A model generated the notes under the pieces. The model was not told the DNA's origin. It saw only the letters and a program-made list of their open reading frames with translations, and did no database searches. Below, piece by piece: positions 27,196-36,922 of a DNA stretch of 64,000 bases. Each line of letters starts with the position of its first letter. Position 1 is the first letter of the stretch. Origin of the DNA: Ruminococcus sp. (lineage in GTDB: Bacteria; Bacillota; Clostridia; Lachnospirales; Lachnospiraceae); NCBI GenBank assembly GCA_023663085.1, contig JAMPIB010000001.1, positions 130,833 to 194,832 on the forward strand. Direction: 5' to 3'. A program made the translations under genes and the position numbers.

Positions 27196-27250
27196 ATGCC
27201 GGTGAGGGAGATATCCGGTCATACGAGCACAGTGCCGGCATGAGACAGGG

Positions 27251-27286
27251 AGAACCGATAGAAAGTCCAATCGGTTCTTCTTTTTG
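27251..27286 (+). terminator. Rho-independent terminator
   Basis: A 9-bp stem (AGAACCGAT / ATCGGTTCT) with a 10-base loop followed by TCTTTTTG. It ends transcription of the dehydrogenase before the convergent AraC gene. Confidence 0.85.
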
Positions 27287-27401
27287 TCGTTTTTGCTGTA
27301 ATCAGAAAAGTTAATAAACAGATCCTCGTAGATATTGACCTTGATAGTGGAATCAAAAGGATATTGAACGCTTATAATATTGCCTTCAAAGTAATGGACA
27401 G

Positions 27402-28166
27402 TTACAATCTTTCGCTGGGAATCCACGATTCAGTACTCCCCGTCCGATACTGCAGCGGTGTTATGCCAAACTGTTTCTTAAATGCTTTTTGAAAATGGCT
27501 TTGGGAAGAAAAGCACAGGTAATTGCTGATCTGGGCCAGTGTCTTATCGGAATGTGCCAGCAGGTTTTTCGCTTCTTCCAATCGGCACCGCAGGATGAAT
27601 GCGCCTACAGGAAACCCCAGCATATCTTTAAAATATTTGGAAAAATAGGTTCTGCTGAATCCGACATAACTGGCCACGTCTGTAACAGAAAGCGGCTGGT
27701 TGATATTTCTGCGTATATACTGAATGGATTTCTGGCAGACGCCATCTGCTGCGGGGGATACTTGTTTGGCCTGTACTTTCTGTGTAAAATCTGACAGGAT
27801 TGTCATATGAAGATTTTTAAGTAATATCTGATTATCTGTTTTTTCTGCCAGGGATATATAATAATCCGATGTCTGATAGGCGGTTTCAAAATCAAGTCCG
27901 CCGGCAATCGCGGAACGTGTCGCCAGAGTTGTTGTGACAATAATGCTGTTTTTCAGCGCCCGGACAGCATCCGGCGCGTAGTCGCCTGTTTTATAGTCTG
28001 TGTTTTCGGGAATCAGACTCTGGATATAATCCAGATCGCCTCTTTCTACAGCATGAAATATCATCTGTTCCAGATGATAAGACTCATTGTAGTCCATATC
28101 TTCCATCGATTCATATATTTTATTTGTTATCTGAACCACATGCTCATTATTCATCTCAATAGCCAT
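27402..28166 (-). CDS. AraC-family transcriptional regulator
   Basis: A 254-residue regulator. The C-terminal 100 residues are a double helix-turn-helix AraC domain: ISVTD-like PLSVTDVASYVGFSRTYFSK, FILRCRLEEAKNLL, and the second helix ending FQKAFKKQFGITPLQY. The N-terminal half is an uncharacterised helical region shared with the regulator at 35703 (GGLDFETAYQTSDYYI against GGLDIEKTYQLVDYYI). It is divergent from the GH3 gene at 28309 and likely controls it. The ATG lies in a 22-base repeat shared with 19716-19737. Confidence 0.88.
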   Translation of the reverse strand: MAIEMNNEHVVQITNKIYESMEDMDYNESYHLEQMIFHAVERGDLDYIQSLIPENTDYKTGDYAPDAVRALKNSIIVTTTLATRSAIAGGLDFETAYQTSDYYISLAEKTDNQILLKNLHMTILSDFTQKVQAKQVSPAADGVCQKSIQYIRRNINQPLSVTDVASYVGFSRTYFSKYFKDMLGFPVGAFILRCRLEEAKNLLAHSDKTLAQISNYLCFSSQSHFQKAFKKQFGITPLQYRTGSTESWIPSERL

Positions 28167-28184
28167 GCCTTTCTCTCAGCCTGC
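28163..28184 (-). repeat. 22-base translation-start repeat, copy B
   Basis: Reverse-strand copy of the sequence at 19716-19737, covering ribosome site and ATG of the AraC gene. The two genes are unrelated. Confidence 0.6.
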
Positions 28185-28218
28185 AATATTCTCAATCCTC
28201 TATAATAAACTAATATAA

Positions 28219-28254
28219 TACAAATATATAATAAAAAATACAAAAGTACAATAG
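28219..28254. promoter_or_regulatory. TACAA direct repeats, candidate AraC sites
   Basis: TACAAATAT starts at 28219 and TACAAAAGT at 28239, exactly 20 bases apart; TACAATAG follows at 28247. They lie in an AT-rich divergent region between the AraC regulator and the GH3 gene. Confidence 0.4.
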
Positions 28255-28308
28255 CAGAACTTTTTAAAATGCTATAGTTTTCACAACAAGCATGAAAGGA
28301 GTTCTTAT

Positions 28309-30573
28309 ATGGAACGTGATATGAAAGCAATGATCAGGGAAATGACATTGGAGGAGAAGGCGGGCCTTTGTTCTGGGTTTGATTTCTGGAATACAAAAGC
28401 GGTAGAACGGCTTGGCATCCCTTCTGTGATGATGTCTGATGGCCCTCATGGTCTGCGTAAGCAGGAAAATGAAGCCGACCATCTGGGGATGAAAGAAAGC
28501 ATTAAAGCTGTCTGTTTTCCGGCCGCCTGTGCTACAGCCGCCAGTTTTGATCCGGATCTTCTGGAAAAAATGGGGGAGACGATCGGCAATGAATGTCAGG
28601 CGGAGAAACTGTCAATTATTCTTGGGCCGGGCATGAATATTAAGAGGAGCCCTCTTTGCGGGCGGAACTTTGAATATTTTTCTGAAGATCCTTATCTGGC
28701 CGGTAAACTTGCTTCTGCATTTGTCAAGGGTGTACAGTCCAAAAATATTGGCACGAGCCTGAAGCATTTTGCGGTAAACAATCAGGAAACCAACCGGATG
28801 AGCATTTCTTCCAATCTTTCTGAACGTGCTTTGCGGGAAATCTATCTGAGAGGTTTTGAAGAGGTCGTTAAGACGGCGCAGCCGAAAACGGTTATGTGCA
28901 GTTACAATAAGATCAATGGTGTTTACGCTTCTGAAAATGAATATCTTCTGAATCAGATTCTCCGTAAAGAATGGGGATTCAAAGGTTATGTCGTAACAGA
29001 CTGGGGAGCAATAGCAGACAGGATAAAAGGCCTTAAGGCCGGTGTGGAACTGGAGATGCCTGCCTCTGGTGGTGTAAGCGATAATAAGATTGTAGAAGCG
29101 GTGAAAGATGGAAGTCTGGAGGAAACGGTTCTGGACAGAGCTGTTGAAAGAATGCTGAAGGTACTGTTTTCTTACGTCGATCATGTGGATGAGTCTGTTG
29201 TATTTGACAGGGAAAAAGACCATAAAATCGCGGAAGATATCGCGGCGGAATGCGCGGTTCTTTTGAAAAACGACGGTGTCCTGCCTTTACAGTCTTCTGA
29301 AAAAATATTATATGTCGGGGAATATGCAGAAAATCCGAGATTTCAAGGAGGTGGTTCCAGCCATATCAATGTCTGCAAAGTTACTTCCGCGTTGGAATCA
29401 GCGAAAGAGAAAGGCCGCAACATATCATATCGGAAGGGTTTTTCCGGAACAACGGATGAATTATATGATATGGAGAGCGTATATGAAGAAGCGAAAAGTG
29501 CAGATAAAGTGGTGATTTTTGCGGGACTGCCTGATTCCTACGAAACAGAAGGAGTTGACAGGACCAGTATGCAGATGCCGGCAGTCCAGAATGAAGTGAT
29601 CAAAAAAATTGCCGCAATCAATCCTCATACCGTGGTGGTCCTTCATAATGGCAGCAGTATCGAATGCCCGTGGGCGGATGATGTGGCGGCTATTCTGGAA
29701 ATGTATTTAGGCGGCCAGGGCGTAGGCGAAGCAACAGACCGTCTGCTTTTTGGAGATGCCAACCCAAGCGGCAGATTGCCGGAAACCTTCCCCTATCGTT
29801 TGCAGGATAATCCAAGTTACCTTAATTTCCCCGGCAATGGAAGACGGACCAATTATGCGGAAGACATTTATGTAGGATACCGCTATTATGACGCCAAAGA
29901 AATCCCTGTCAGATGGGCATTCGGACACGGACTTTCCTACACGGATTTTGCGTATTCAAACTTGCGGTTTTCTACATCTGTATTACGGGATGATGAAGTA
30001 CTATCTGTATCAATAGATGTAAAAAACACGGGAGCAGTAAAAGGAAAAGAAACTGTCCAGCTTTATATTTCTGACCAGACAAAGTCAGTCGAAAGAGAGA
30101 AAAAGGCGCTGCGGGGATTCCGGAAGATTGCCCTTGAGCCGGGAGAAACAAAAACTGTGCTATTCCAGATTAATGCGCAGGATCTGGCTTATTATAACGA
30201 AGACATCAAAGACTGGTATGTATCCAGCGGAAACTATGACATACATATCGCACATGCCAGCGATGATATCCGCCTTTCCGGAACGATAGAATATCAAAAT
30301 TCCGTACGCCTGCCGCTGAGAGTCGATTCGACTACTACGTTTAAGGCTCTGATAGAAGATGACCGCTCACGTGATTTTGCCAACAGTATCATTGCAGAAG
30401 GCTTAAAGCATTCTTCCATTGCAAAAGAGTCCGCCTCTATTTCTTCGCCGGAGGAAATTGCCATGATGACGGCTATGATGGAGGCCATGCCCATCAAGTC
30501 GCTGATCAGCTTTGGCGTTTTGACAGAAGAGCAGGGGGATCTGCTTATCAGCAAACTGGACGGTTTAAAATAA
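28309..30573 (+). CDS. Glycoside hydrolase family 3 protein
   Basis: A 754-residue GH3 enzyme with the usual order: barrel domain, alpha/beta sandwich, fibronectin-III-like C-terminus (GKETVQLYI). The catalytic nucleophile is Asp231 in VVTDWGA; KHFAVNNQETNR and GRNFEYFSEDP are substrate-side motifs. An extra helical tail of about 60 residues follows the last domain. No signal peptide is seen, so it cleaves imported oligosaccharides, most likely beta-glucosides or beta-xylosides. GAAAGGAG precedes the ATG. It is 12 bases upstream of a GPH transporter and divergent from an AraC regulator. Confidence 0.92.
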   Translation: MERDMKAMIREMTLEEKAGLCSGFDFWNTKAVERLGIPSVMMSDGPHGLRKQENEADHLGMKESIKAVCFPAACATAASFDPDLLEKMGETIGNECQAEKLSIILGPGMNIKRSPLCGRNFEYFSEDPYLAGKLASAFVKGVQSKNIGTSLKHFAVNNQETNRMSISSNLSERALREIYLRGFEEVVKTAQPKTVMCSYNKINGVYASENEYLLNQILRKEWGFKGYVVTDWGAIADRIKGLKAGVELEMPASGGVSDNKIVEAVKDGSLEETVLDRAVERMLKVLFSYVDHVDESVVFDREKDHKIAEDIAAECAVLLKNDGVLPLQSSEKILYVGEYAENPRFQGGGSSHINVCKVTSALESAKEKGRNISYRKGFSGTTDELYDMESVYEEAKSADKVVIFAGLPDSYETEGVDRTSMQMPAVQNEVIKKIAAINPHTVVVLHNGSSIECPWADDVAAILEMYLGGQGVGEATDRLLFGDANPSGRLPETFPYRLQDNPSYLNFPGNGRRTNYAEDIYVGYRYYDAKEIPVRWAFGHGLSYTDFAYSNLRFSTSVLRDDEVLSVSIDVKNTGAVKGKETVQLYISDQTKSVEREKKALRGFRKIALEPGETKTVLFQINAQDLAYYNEDIKDWYVSSGNYDIHIAHASDDIRLSGTIEYQNSVRLPLRVDSTTTFKALIEDDRSRDFANSIIAEGLKHSSIAKESASISSPEEIAMMTAMMEAMPIKSLISFGVLTEEQGDLLISKLDGLK

Positions 30574-30585
30574 AAGGAGAGAGAA

Positions 30586-31968
30586 ATGAAGAAAACAGAT
30601 GAAATAAATGAAAAAAACGTGCCTTTCGGCGCCCGTGAAAAAATGCCGTTCTGGTACAGTCTGACCTGGTCTTCCAGGGCCGTTTCCGCGGCGATCAATG
30701 TCATGCTTGTCGCATATGTCACTTTTTATTGTACAGATGTACTCGGTCTGAACGCAACGATTGTCGGAACGATGCTTTTGGGTTCCAAAGTGATAGATGC
30801 TATTACAGATATCTGTGCCGGATATATTATTGATAAAACGCATACACGTATTGGAAAAGCAAGGCCATATGAAGTTTTTATTGTCGGTGAATGGATTCTG
30901 ACGATCATGCTTTTCGCAACCCCGAATTTTGGAACGACTTTGCAGTACGCATGGACATTTATCATTTATATTTTAATTAATGCCATCTGTAATACTGCAC
31001 TTGGCGCATCCGATTCCGTATATATGGCGAGGGCTTTTTCAACGGAAAAGAACAGAATGAAAGCAATGTCTATCAATGGGTTCTTTGTCATGATCCTTAG
31101 TATTGTATTTACTATCATTGTTCCGCAGTTTATAGATTCCGCGGGAACGGACAAAGGCGCGTGGACATCACTTGTGGCAATGCTGGCCATCCCCATGGCA
31201 GTAATCGGCATTCTGCGCTTTATCTTTGTTAAAGAAATTGTGACAGAATCTCCGGAAAAGAAAGAAGCCACGCAGGCTGTCAGTATGAAAGAAAGCGTCG
31301 GCGCACTCTTTAAGAATAAATATGCCTTAATTGTTATTGCGCTCATGTTTCTCTACGCGCTTTTGAATAATCTCGGAAGTGTTAATACTTATTATTTCAA
31401 ATATGTGATCGGCGATATCGGGCAGATGTCACTGATGTCACTTACTTCCATGATCACACCGTTTGTTCTGATCGTCTATCCGATGGTCAATCGTAAGCTG
31501 GGATCATCCGGTGTGCTGCGGGTGTTTTCGGTTGCTGGGATTATTGGTATGGTTGTTCGTATTATCGGCGGGACCAACATGGTCACTATTATGATCGGCG
31601 CTGTTGGTCTTTCCCTTGCCAATGTTCCTATTGGTATGATGGTCAATAACTATTTGATTGAGTGTATGGATTATGGCGAGTGGAAAACAGGCGTCCGTGT
31701 AGAAGGTCTGATTGCCTCTACCACAAATTTTGCCAACAAACTTGGCGGCGGTGCAATGTCGGCAGTCATCGGTTTCATCATGGGAGCGGCAGGATATGAT
31801 GGGACACTGGCGGTGCAGTCTGATTCTGCCATGACAGCCATTGTAACTCTTTTTAACTGGTTTCCGCTGATCTTGTTTATTATCATGTTAGTACTGGCGC
31901 TGGCCTATAAGATGGATAAGATCCGTCCGCAGATGATGGCTGATTTAGAAGCAAAACATAGTAAATAG
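30586..31968 (+). CDS. GPH-family sugar:cation symporter (MFS)
   Basis: A 460-residue membrane protein with 12 hydrophobic segments. The GPH signature is visible: DICAGYIIDKTHTRIGKARP between helices 2 and 3 and the late DYGEWKTGVRVEGL. GPH members import di- and oligosaccharides with Na+ or H+. Its tight spacing after the GH3 gene suggests it imports the glycoside that GH3 cleaves. A terminator follows. Confidence 0.92.
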   Translation: MKKTDEINEKNVPFGAREKMPFWYSLTWSSRAVSAAINVMLVAYVTFYCTDVLGLNATIVGTMLLGSKVIDAITDICAGYIIDKTHTRIGKARPYEVFIVGEWILTIMLFATPNFGTTLQYAWTFIIYILINAICNTALGASDSVYMARAFSTEKNRMKAMSINGFFVMILSIVFTIIVPQFIDSAGTDKGAWTSLVAMLAIPMAVIGILRFIFVKEIVTESPEKKEATQAVSMKESVGALFKNKYALIVIALMFLYALLNNLGSVNTYYFKYVIGDIGQMSLMSLTSMITPFVLIVYPMVNRKLGSSGVLRVFSVAGIIGMVVRIIGGTNMVTIMIGAVGLSLANVPIGMMVNNYLIECMDYGEWKTGVRVEGLIASTTNFANKLGGGAMSAVIGFIMGAAGYDGTLAVQSDSAMTAIVTLFNWFPLILFIIMLVLALAYKMDKIRPQMMADLEAKHSK

Positions 31969-32008
31969 AGATGGCAGGCCATCGAGGGGCAGGTGGATGA
32001 AAAGAACG

Positions 32009-32063
32009 ATAGAGCATATAGAAGACCGAAAACGTGTCAGAGATCTATATGCTCTATTTTTTG
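32009..32063. terminator. Bidirectional terminator between convergent genes
   Basis: A 14-bp perfect stem (32009-32022 with 32044-32057) followed by six T on the plus strand. On the minus strand the stem overlaps the stop codon of the acyltransferase and is followed by a weaker T-rich stretch, so it may serve both genes. Confidence 0.8.
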
Positions 32064-33106
32064 CTAACCACTCGTAAACCAGCAATCGCATTGAAAAGTA
32101 CTGCCAGTATGATTGCTGCAGGAAAAATGATAAGCATTCTGGACAATTCCGGGCAATCCGGGGCAACATAGCCAAGCAGAGAGATTATCACAGGGTGGAA
32201 CAGGTAAATGGCAAGGGAGATACTTCCGAGATAAGAGAAAATATTTCCGGTTATTTCATTGGTGATCTTAACGCCTTTATCTGCAAAAGTGATGGAGATA
32301 GCAATAAATACACAGATAACAGTGATCACCATGCAGAGGGCCATCATGGACGGATCCAGAGGAAGAAAGCCGAAAATGATGGGAATGGCATAGCATACGA
32401 TTTCTGTCACTTTTAAGGCAGTAGATGACGTATGTTTCAGTTCCAGTCTGGAAAGAGCGGCAGACAGATGATAGGCGAACATACCGACACACATGTCTCC
32501 CCAGGCTCTTATGTTTTGGATCAGATTTTGCGGGAATGTCCAGTTCATAGCCACTCCACTGATCATCAGAATAATAACAAGGATACCCACTAGAGCAAAG
32601 ACAACAGTTTTTCCCTGCATTTTCTTTCTCAGAAATAATGCAATGGGGAACATAAACAGCATACAGATCAGCATGGCGGACAGATACCATTCGGGGACGA
32701 TCAACATCGTTTCATAAGAGTTGGTCCAAAAAAATGCCATTTGTACCAGAAATATGCCCGGCAGACCTTTCAAAACAAGTGTTCTGAAGTTTCCCAGATC
32801 AAAAACCAGTAAAACAAGCAGTATGGCTATAGTGGCCGTGATATGTGCCGGTAATATGCCTTTTATTTTATTTTTCATAAAGTGCAGGGTTTCAGACATA
32901 ATCTTACTGTTCTGGCGGCCGTTTACTTTTTCTATCGACTTTGCCAGAAAATATCCCGAAATTAAAAAGAAAAACTCAACTGCCAGAGCGCCGTTTTCAA
33001 AAAAATCAGCAATCGAATTATTCATTGACATCTGGACATGATAACCAACAACCAAAATACTGAACAAAAATCTGGCAAATTCTACGATTACATTACGGTT
33101 TCTCAT
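32054..33106 (-). CDS. Acyltransferase family 3 membrane protein
   Basis: A 350-residue protein with about ten hydrophobic segments and the start RNRNVIVEFARFLFSILVVGYH, matching acyltransferase-3 (OafA/YrhL-type) proteins; a conserved His follows the first helix. These enzymes O-acetylate or succinylate cell-surface polysaccharides or glycans. An upstream ATG (33157) is possible, but GGGGGATG directly before 33106 favours the shorter form. It is the only minus-strand surface-modification gene here and is not obviously linked to its hydrolase neighbours. Confidence 0.85.
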   Translation of the reverse strand: MRNRNVIVEFARFLFSILVVGYHVQMSMNNSIADFFENGALAVEFFFLISGYFLAKSIEKVNGRQNSKIMSETLHFMKNKIKGILPAHITATIAILLVLLVFDLGNFRTLVLKGLPGIFLVQMAFFWTNSYETMLIVPEWYLSAMLICMLFMFPIALFLRKKMQGKTVVFALVGILVIILMISGVAMNWTFPQNLIQNIRAWGDMCVGMFAYHLSAALSRLELKHTSSTALKVTEIVCYAIPIIFGFLPLDPSMMALCMVITVICVFIAISITFADKGVKITNEITGNIFSYLGSISLAIYLFHPVIISLLGYVAPDCPELSRMLIIFPAAIILAVLFNAIAGLRVVSKK

Positions 33107-33400
33107 TTGTGCATCCCCCATGATAACAGTTTTAAAATTAAATTTTGAGAAGAGCATACAGAAAAAAAGTAATCATGTAATGTAAAATACTGTATAGTTT
33201 TATAAAATACGGCATGATCAAAGGTTAAATTGTTATGATTGTGAGAAACGTTTACTGGATAAGATGATTTAACCAGAGATATAAAACGCCATTTTGCAAT
33301 ATAAAACAGTAATTTACAATAATGATACAGTAAAATATGGTAGATTTCTAACAAATAGCACAATAGTGGCAAACAATTTTTCTTGAGGAGGCATGATTTT
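33107..33400. other. Divergent AT-rich intergenic region
   Basis: About 290 bases between the acyltransferase and the GH94 gene. It holds the GH94 ribosome site (AGGAGG at 33386-33391), a GAAACGTTTAC element at 33246-33256 resembling a weak LacI-type half palindrome, and the direct repeats at 33295-33322. No gene is seen. Confidence 0.5.
33295..33322. promoter_or_regulatory. TGCAATAT / TACAATAA repeats, candidate AraC sites
   Basis: TGCAATAT at 33295 and TACAATAA at 33315 lie exactly 20 bases apart upstream of the GH94 gene, matching the motif and spacing found at 36923-36969. Confidence 0.4.
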
Positions 33401-35701
33401 GTGAGCAGACTGTATCATTTTTCAGAGGACGGAAATACCTGTGTGATCACCGATCCCAGAACGCCGCGGTACTGGTACAATTATTTATGGAATGAAAACG
33501 GGTATTGTGCGCAGATTGCCCAGACGGGGCAGGGACGCAGTTATTATATTGACGAAAAAACGAATATGTGCCGCATCAATCAGGGGGACAATCGGTTTGT
33601 CTATCTTCGTGATGAGGAAAGCGGAGCATTCTGGAATATCGGCAAAGGCCCATCCGACCAGCCGGTGGACAGCTATCAGTGCAGTCACAGTATATGGGAT
33701 TCGGTAATTGAAACCGGCAGGGATAAAATAAACGCAAAGTGGCGGATTTTTGTCCCGCAGGATGCTTATCATGAGATGTGGAAACTGACAGTGCGCAATG
33801 AGGATGCCAGTGCGCGGACGATCAGCCTTTTCGCGGCTGTTTCCTTTGAACTGGAAGGGTTTTCTTATCCGCGTTATTATGAGATGTACCGCTGTCTGGA
33901 GACGGGATTTGACGAGCGGATGAACGGGGTGTTCTGCCAGTCCAGCCATCCTTTTGCCCCGCATAAAAGATATAACGGCTATCTGGCGTCCTCGGAAGAG
34001 GTGGCTGCTTATGATGGCGATCTGACGGTCTTCTGCGGCCCGACACAGACGCAGACGCGCCTCGATACTTCTCCGGTGGCGTTATTTGTCCGGCCGGAGA
34101 TCGTGGCGGAGGGAAAGGATTGTACAGGGTCTGAGGCAGCGCTTTTCATTCCGGGCGGTGTGTTACAGCACAAGTTTACGCTGGCGGCGGGTGAGGAAAA
34201 AGAAATTTATATGGCTTTTGGAGTCTGCGAGTCCAGAGAAGAAGCCGTGGAAGTTGCCAGAAACTATCTTGATCAGGAGGCTTTCCGGAAAGAATACCGG
34301 CGGACAAAAGAGGCAGTTTTGCAAAAATATAATGCACTTTCGCTGCGCATACCGGATGAGAAGCTGGGTGTGCAGTTAAATTCATGGATTAAAAAGCAGG
34401 TGGACTTTTGCATCGTCGGGAAAAAGGGCGTGCGGGATAATTTACAGATTGCAGTCGCTCTGTTAAATTACAGGCCGGAGAAAGCAAAGGAGGAGATACT
34501 GGAATGTCTGCGTCATCAATTCAAGGATGGGCACACTGTGCTGACATGGTATCCTTATGATGATACGCGTTACTCTGACCAGCCCTTCTGGATCATATGG
34601 GCGGTCTGCGCTTTGATTCAGGAGACGGGAGACTTTACCATTCTGGAACAAAAACTTGCATGGCAGGATGGAGGAGAAGACACGGTATTAGAGCATATAA
34701 AGGCCGCCGCTGCCTGTCTGCTGGCTGAAAAAGGGCGTAACGGCCTTATTAAGATCCGTTTTGCGGATTGGAATGACGCTCTGAATATTACGACGGATGC
34801 GGAGGCGGAATCGGTCATGCTCTCTCATCAGACCTGTCTGGGGTTTCTGGAATTATCGAAATTGATGGAAATGGCGGGAGATGCCGGTTACGCCGCTTAC
34901 ATAAAAGAGCAGTATGAGATTTTAAAAGCGGCCATCAACGAACATGCGTGGGATGGGGACTGGTATGTCCGGGCTCTGACAAAAGATGGCAGGATTGGAA
35001 GTAAGGACAGTGGGGGAAGTCATATTTATCTGAATGCCCAGACGTGGGGGATACTTGGTGACGTAGTGCCAAAAGACCGCCTGAAACAGGTGGAAACGGC
35101 CATTGACAGTATGGAACAGGATTTTGGTTTTCCATTAAACCTGCCGCCGTATGACCATTATCTTCCCGAAACCGGAAGGATGTCCGGTATGCTGCCGGGA
35201 TTATTTGAAAATGGCGGTGTCTACTGCCATGCCTCTGCCTTTAAGCTGCTTGCAGACTGTAAACTCGGACGGGCCAAAGAAGCGATCCGGACACTGAAAA
35301 AGATCATGCCGGACAGCGACCAGAATCCTTCGGAGAGATCGGGTGCGGAGCCTTATGTTTTTACAAACTGTTATGCAACGCATCCCAAATATTATGGAAA
35401 ATCTTATCAGTCATGGACGACTGGCACATCGGCGTGGTCTCTGCGCTGTATGGTGGAAGGCATCCTTGGTGTGAAAAGGGATTATGCCGGGCTTAAATTA
35501 GAACCCTGTATGCCGGAGGAGTGGGATTCTGCGGAGATCACGCGGCAGTTTCGCGGAGCATGGTATCATATCGTTATCTGTAATCCGGATCACAAAAGTC
35601 ATGGCTGCTCTTCCGTTACCGTGGACAACAGACGGATTGACGGCAACTTGATTCCGGATTACCGTGACGGCAAGGCGCATGAAGTGTGCGTGATCCTATA
35701 A
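33401..35701 (+). CDS. GH94 family glycoside phosphorylase
   Basis: A 766-residue cytoplasmic protein of GH94 (cellobiose, laminaribiose and cellobionate phosphorylase relatives). The N-terminal beta-sandwich has PRTPRYWYNYLWNENGY; the (alpha/alpha)6 catalytic domain has GVRDNLQ, TWYPYDDTRYSDQP, the acid-bearing DWNDALN at about 456-462 and TGTSAWSL near the end. These enzymes split a beta-glucosidic disaccharide with phosphate to a sugar 1-phosphate. Start is GTG at 33401, nine bases after AGGAGG; an upstream TTG frame is unlikely. Length fits cellobiose- or cellobionate-type phosphorylases; acceptor specificity is unknown. It converges on the AraC gene two bases away. Confidence 0.88.
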   Translation: MSRLYHFSEDGNTCVITDPRTPRYWYNYLWNENGYCAQIAQTGQGRSYYIDEKTNMCRINQGDNRFVYLRDEESGAFWNIGKGPSDQPVDSYQCSHSIWDSVIETGRDKINAKWRIFVPQDAYHEMWKLTVRNEDASARTISLFAAVSFELEGFSYPRYYEMYRCLETGFDERMNGVFCQSSHPFAPHKRYNGYLASSEEVAAYDGDLTVFCGPTQTQTRLDTSPVALFVRPEIVAEGKDCTGSEAALFIPGGVLQHKFTLAAGEEKEIYMAFGVCESREEAVEVARNYLDQEAFRKEYRRTKEAVLQKYNALSLRIPDEKLGVQLNSWIKKQVDFCIVGKKGVRDNLQIAVALLNYRPEKAKEEILECLRHQFKDGHTVLTWYPYDDTRYSDQPFWIIWAVCALIQETGDFTILEQKLAWQDGGEDTVLEHIKAAAACLLAEKGRNGLIKIRFADWNDALNITTDAEAESVMLSHQTCLGFLELSKLMEMAGDAGYAAYIKEQYEILKAAINEHAWDGDWYVRALTKDGRIGSKDSGGSHIYLNAQTWGILGDVVPKDRLKQVETAIDSMEQDFGFPLNLPPYDHYLPETGRMSGMLPGLFENGGVYCHASAFKLLADCKLGRAKEAIRTLKKIMPDSDQNPSERSGAEPYVFTNCYATHPKYYGKSYQSWTTGTSAWSLRCMVEGILGVKRDYAGLKLEPCMPEEWDSAEITRQFRGAWYHIVICNPDHKSHGCSSVTVDNRRIDGNLIPDYRDGKAHEVCVIL

Positions 35702-35702
35702 T

Positions 35703-36890
35703 TTACCGGGGCGCGTTCTGTTTCCGGTACTGCATGGGCGTAATGCCGTATTGTTTCTTAAAAAGATTCTGAAAATAGGACTGGCTGGAGAAGCAGAGAT
35801 ATGCGCTGATCTCGGAGAGAGATTTATTCGTAAAAGCCAGCATACTCCTGGCTTCTTCCAGTTTGCAGCGGGTAATATAAGCGCTGGCATGAATGCCGAG
35901 TTCCTGTTGGAATTTTTTGGTCACGTAGGAGGAACTCCGGTGGATATGCCGTGCAACATCTTCCAGTGTAATATGTTCGTTAATGTGCGTCTGGATGAAA
36001 TTCATGCAGAAATAAATGTCGGAGGAGATTCCCTCCGGCTTTTTGGCCTCGCTGACCCGTTTACAGAAATCAAACTGCATGGCATACATGAGATTTCCGA
36101 TCGCCTCTACGGTTGTCAGTTTTTCGCATTCCTGAATGTAGTAATCGACTAACTGATAGGTTTTTTCAATGTCCAGACCGCCGGGGATCGCTCCGTCGAA
36201 TCCGGTTTTTACAGCGGCGGAAATAAAGAGGTTTTTCGCGTGGCGCAGCGGTGAGGCGGCGAGGGTTCCTTCATTCAGTACGGTGTGCATATTATTTTCA
36301 AAGAATGTTTTTAAGGACGCCGGGTTTCCGCTCTTTATTTTTTCCAACATAGTCTGTTCAAAAAAATAGGTGTTGTGATAGTCGCCATTTTCCAGCTTTT
36401 CCATGCGATTTATGGCGGCGGAGTTCTTGCGCTCGGCATCTTCAGCAGGGAAAATGGGATAAAGTTCTTCGATGTCCGCCTCCCGCCCGTTTAGGGCAAC
36501 AAAGAGAAACAGCAGGTGCTTGCCAAGCTGGGAATGGCTTAGCGCAGGAATCTGGTAAAGAAGTTCTTCAAACTGTTCTTTGGCGGATAAGGGCACCATC
36601 ATTTCTTTCATACATTTTCGCACGAGATCATCCGTCACGGCAAAACCGAAGATCGGGCCTAATATAACATCATAATCTGTGTTTTCCACATGAACGCGCC
36701 CATATTCCATATCCTGGGATAAGGAACAGAATGTAGGATTGTGTTCGAGAGGAAACACCTCAAAAGTCGTAGGCAGCTCTATTGATAAAGCTTCACCAAG
36801 CGAAGAATAGACCGGCTGTTCTTTTTCTAATAAAGAGACTGGAATCTGGGTCGCGACATAATAGGAACGGCAAAAAGCAATATAATCCAT
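35703..36890 (-). CDS. AraC-family transcriptional regulator with long sensor region
   Basis: A 395-residue regulator. The last 100 residues are the AraC DNA-binding domain (ITLEDVARHIHRSSSYVTKK, CKLEEARSML, QNLFKKQYGITPMQYR). The first 280 residues form an unannotated sensor region, related in its last part to the AraC protein at 27402. GGAGGAAG six bases before 36890 indicates that start rather than the upstream ATGs. It is divergent from the glycoside hydrolase operon at 37035, whose intergenic region holds three phased repeats, and convergent with the GH94 gene. Confidence 0.87.
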   Translation of the reverse strand: MDYIAFCRSYYVATQIPVSLLEKEQPVYSSLGEALSIELPTTFEVFPLEHNPTFCSLSQDMEYGRVHVENTDYDVILGPIFGFAVTDDLVRKCMKEMMVPLSAKEQFEELLYQIPALSHSQLGKHLLFLFVALNGREADIEELYPIFPAEDAERKNSAAINRMEKLENGDYHNTYFFEQTMLEKIKSGNPASLKTFFENNMHTVLNEGTLAASPLRHAKNLFISAAVKTGFDGAIPGGLDIEKTYQLVDYYIQECEKLTTVEAIGNLMYAMQFDFCKRVSEAKKPEGISSDIYFCMNFIQTHINEHITLEDVARHIHRSSSYVTKKFQQELGIHASAYITRCKLEEARSMLAFTNKSLSEISAYLCFSSQSYFQNLFKKQYGITPMQYRKQNAPR

Positions 36891-36922
36891 AAAAGCTTCC
36901 TCCATCGAATATTTCATGAAAA

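Noticed and set aside
27166-27426. Minus-strand ORF of 86 codons beyond the AraC gene end
   Set aside because: It overlaps the AraC gene end, the terminator and the lactate dehydrogenase end; no ribosome site and no recognisable domain.
33246-33256. GAAACGTTTAC as a CcpA (cre) site
   Set aside because: Only a partial match with imperfect symmetry; not enough for a call.
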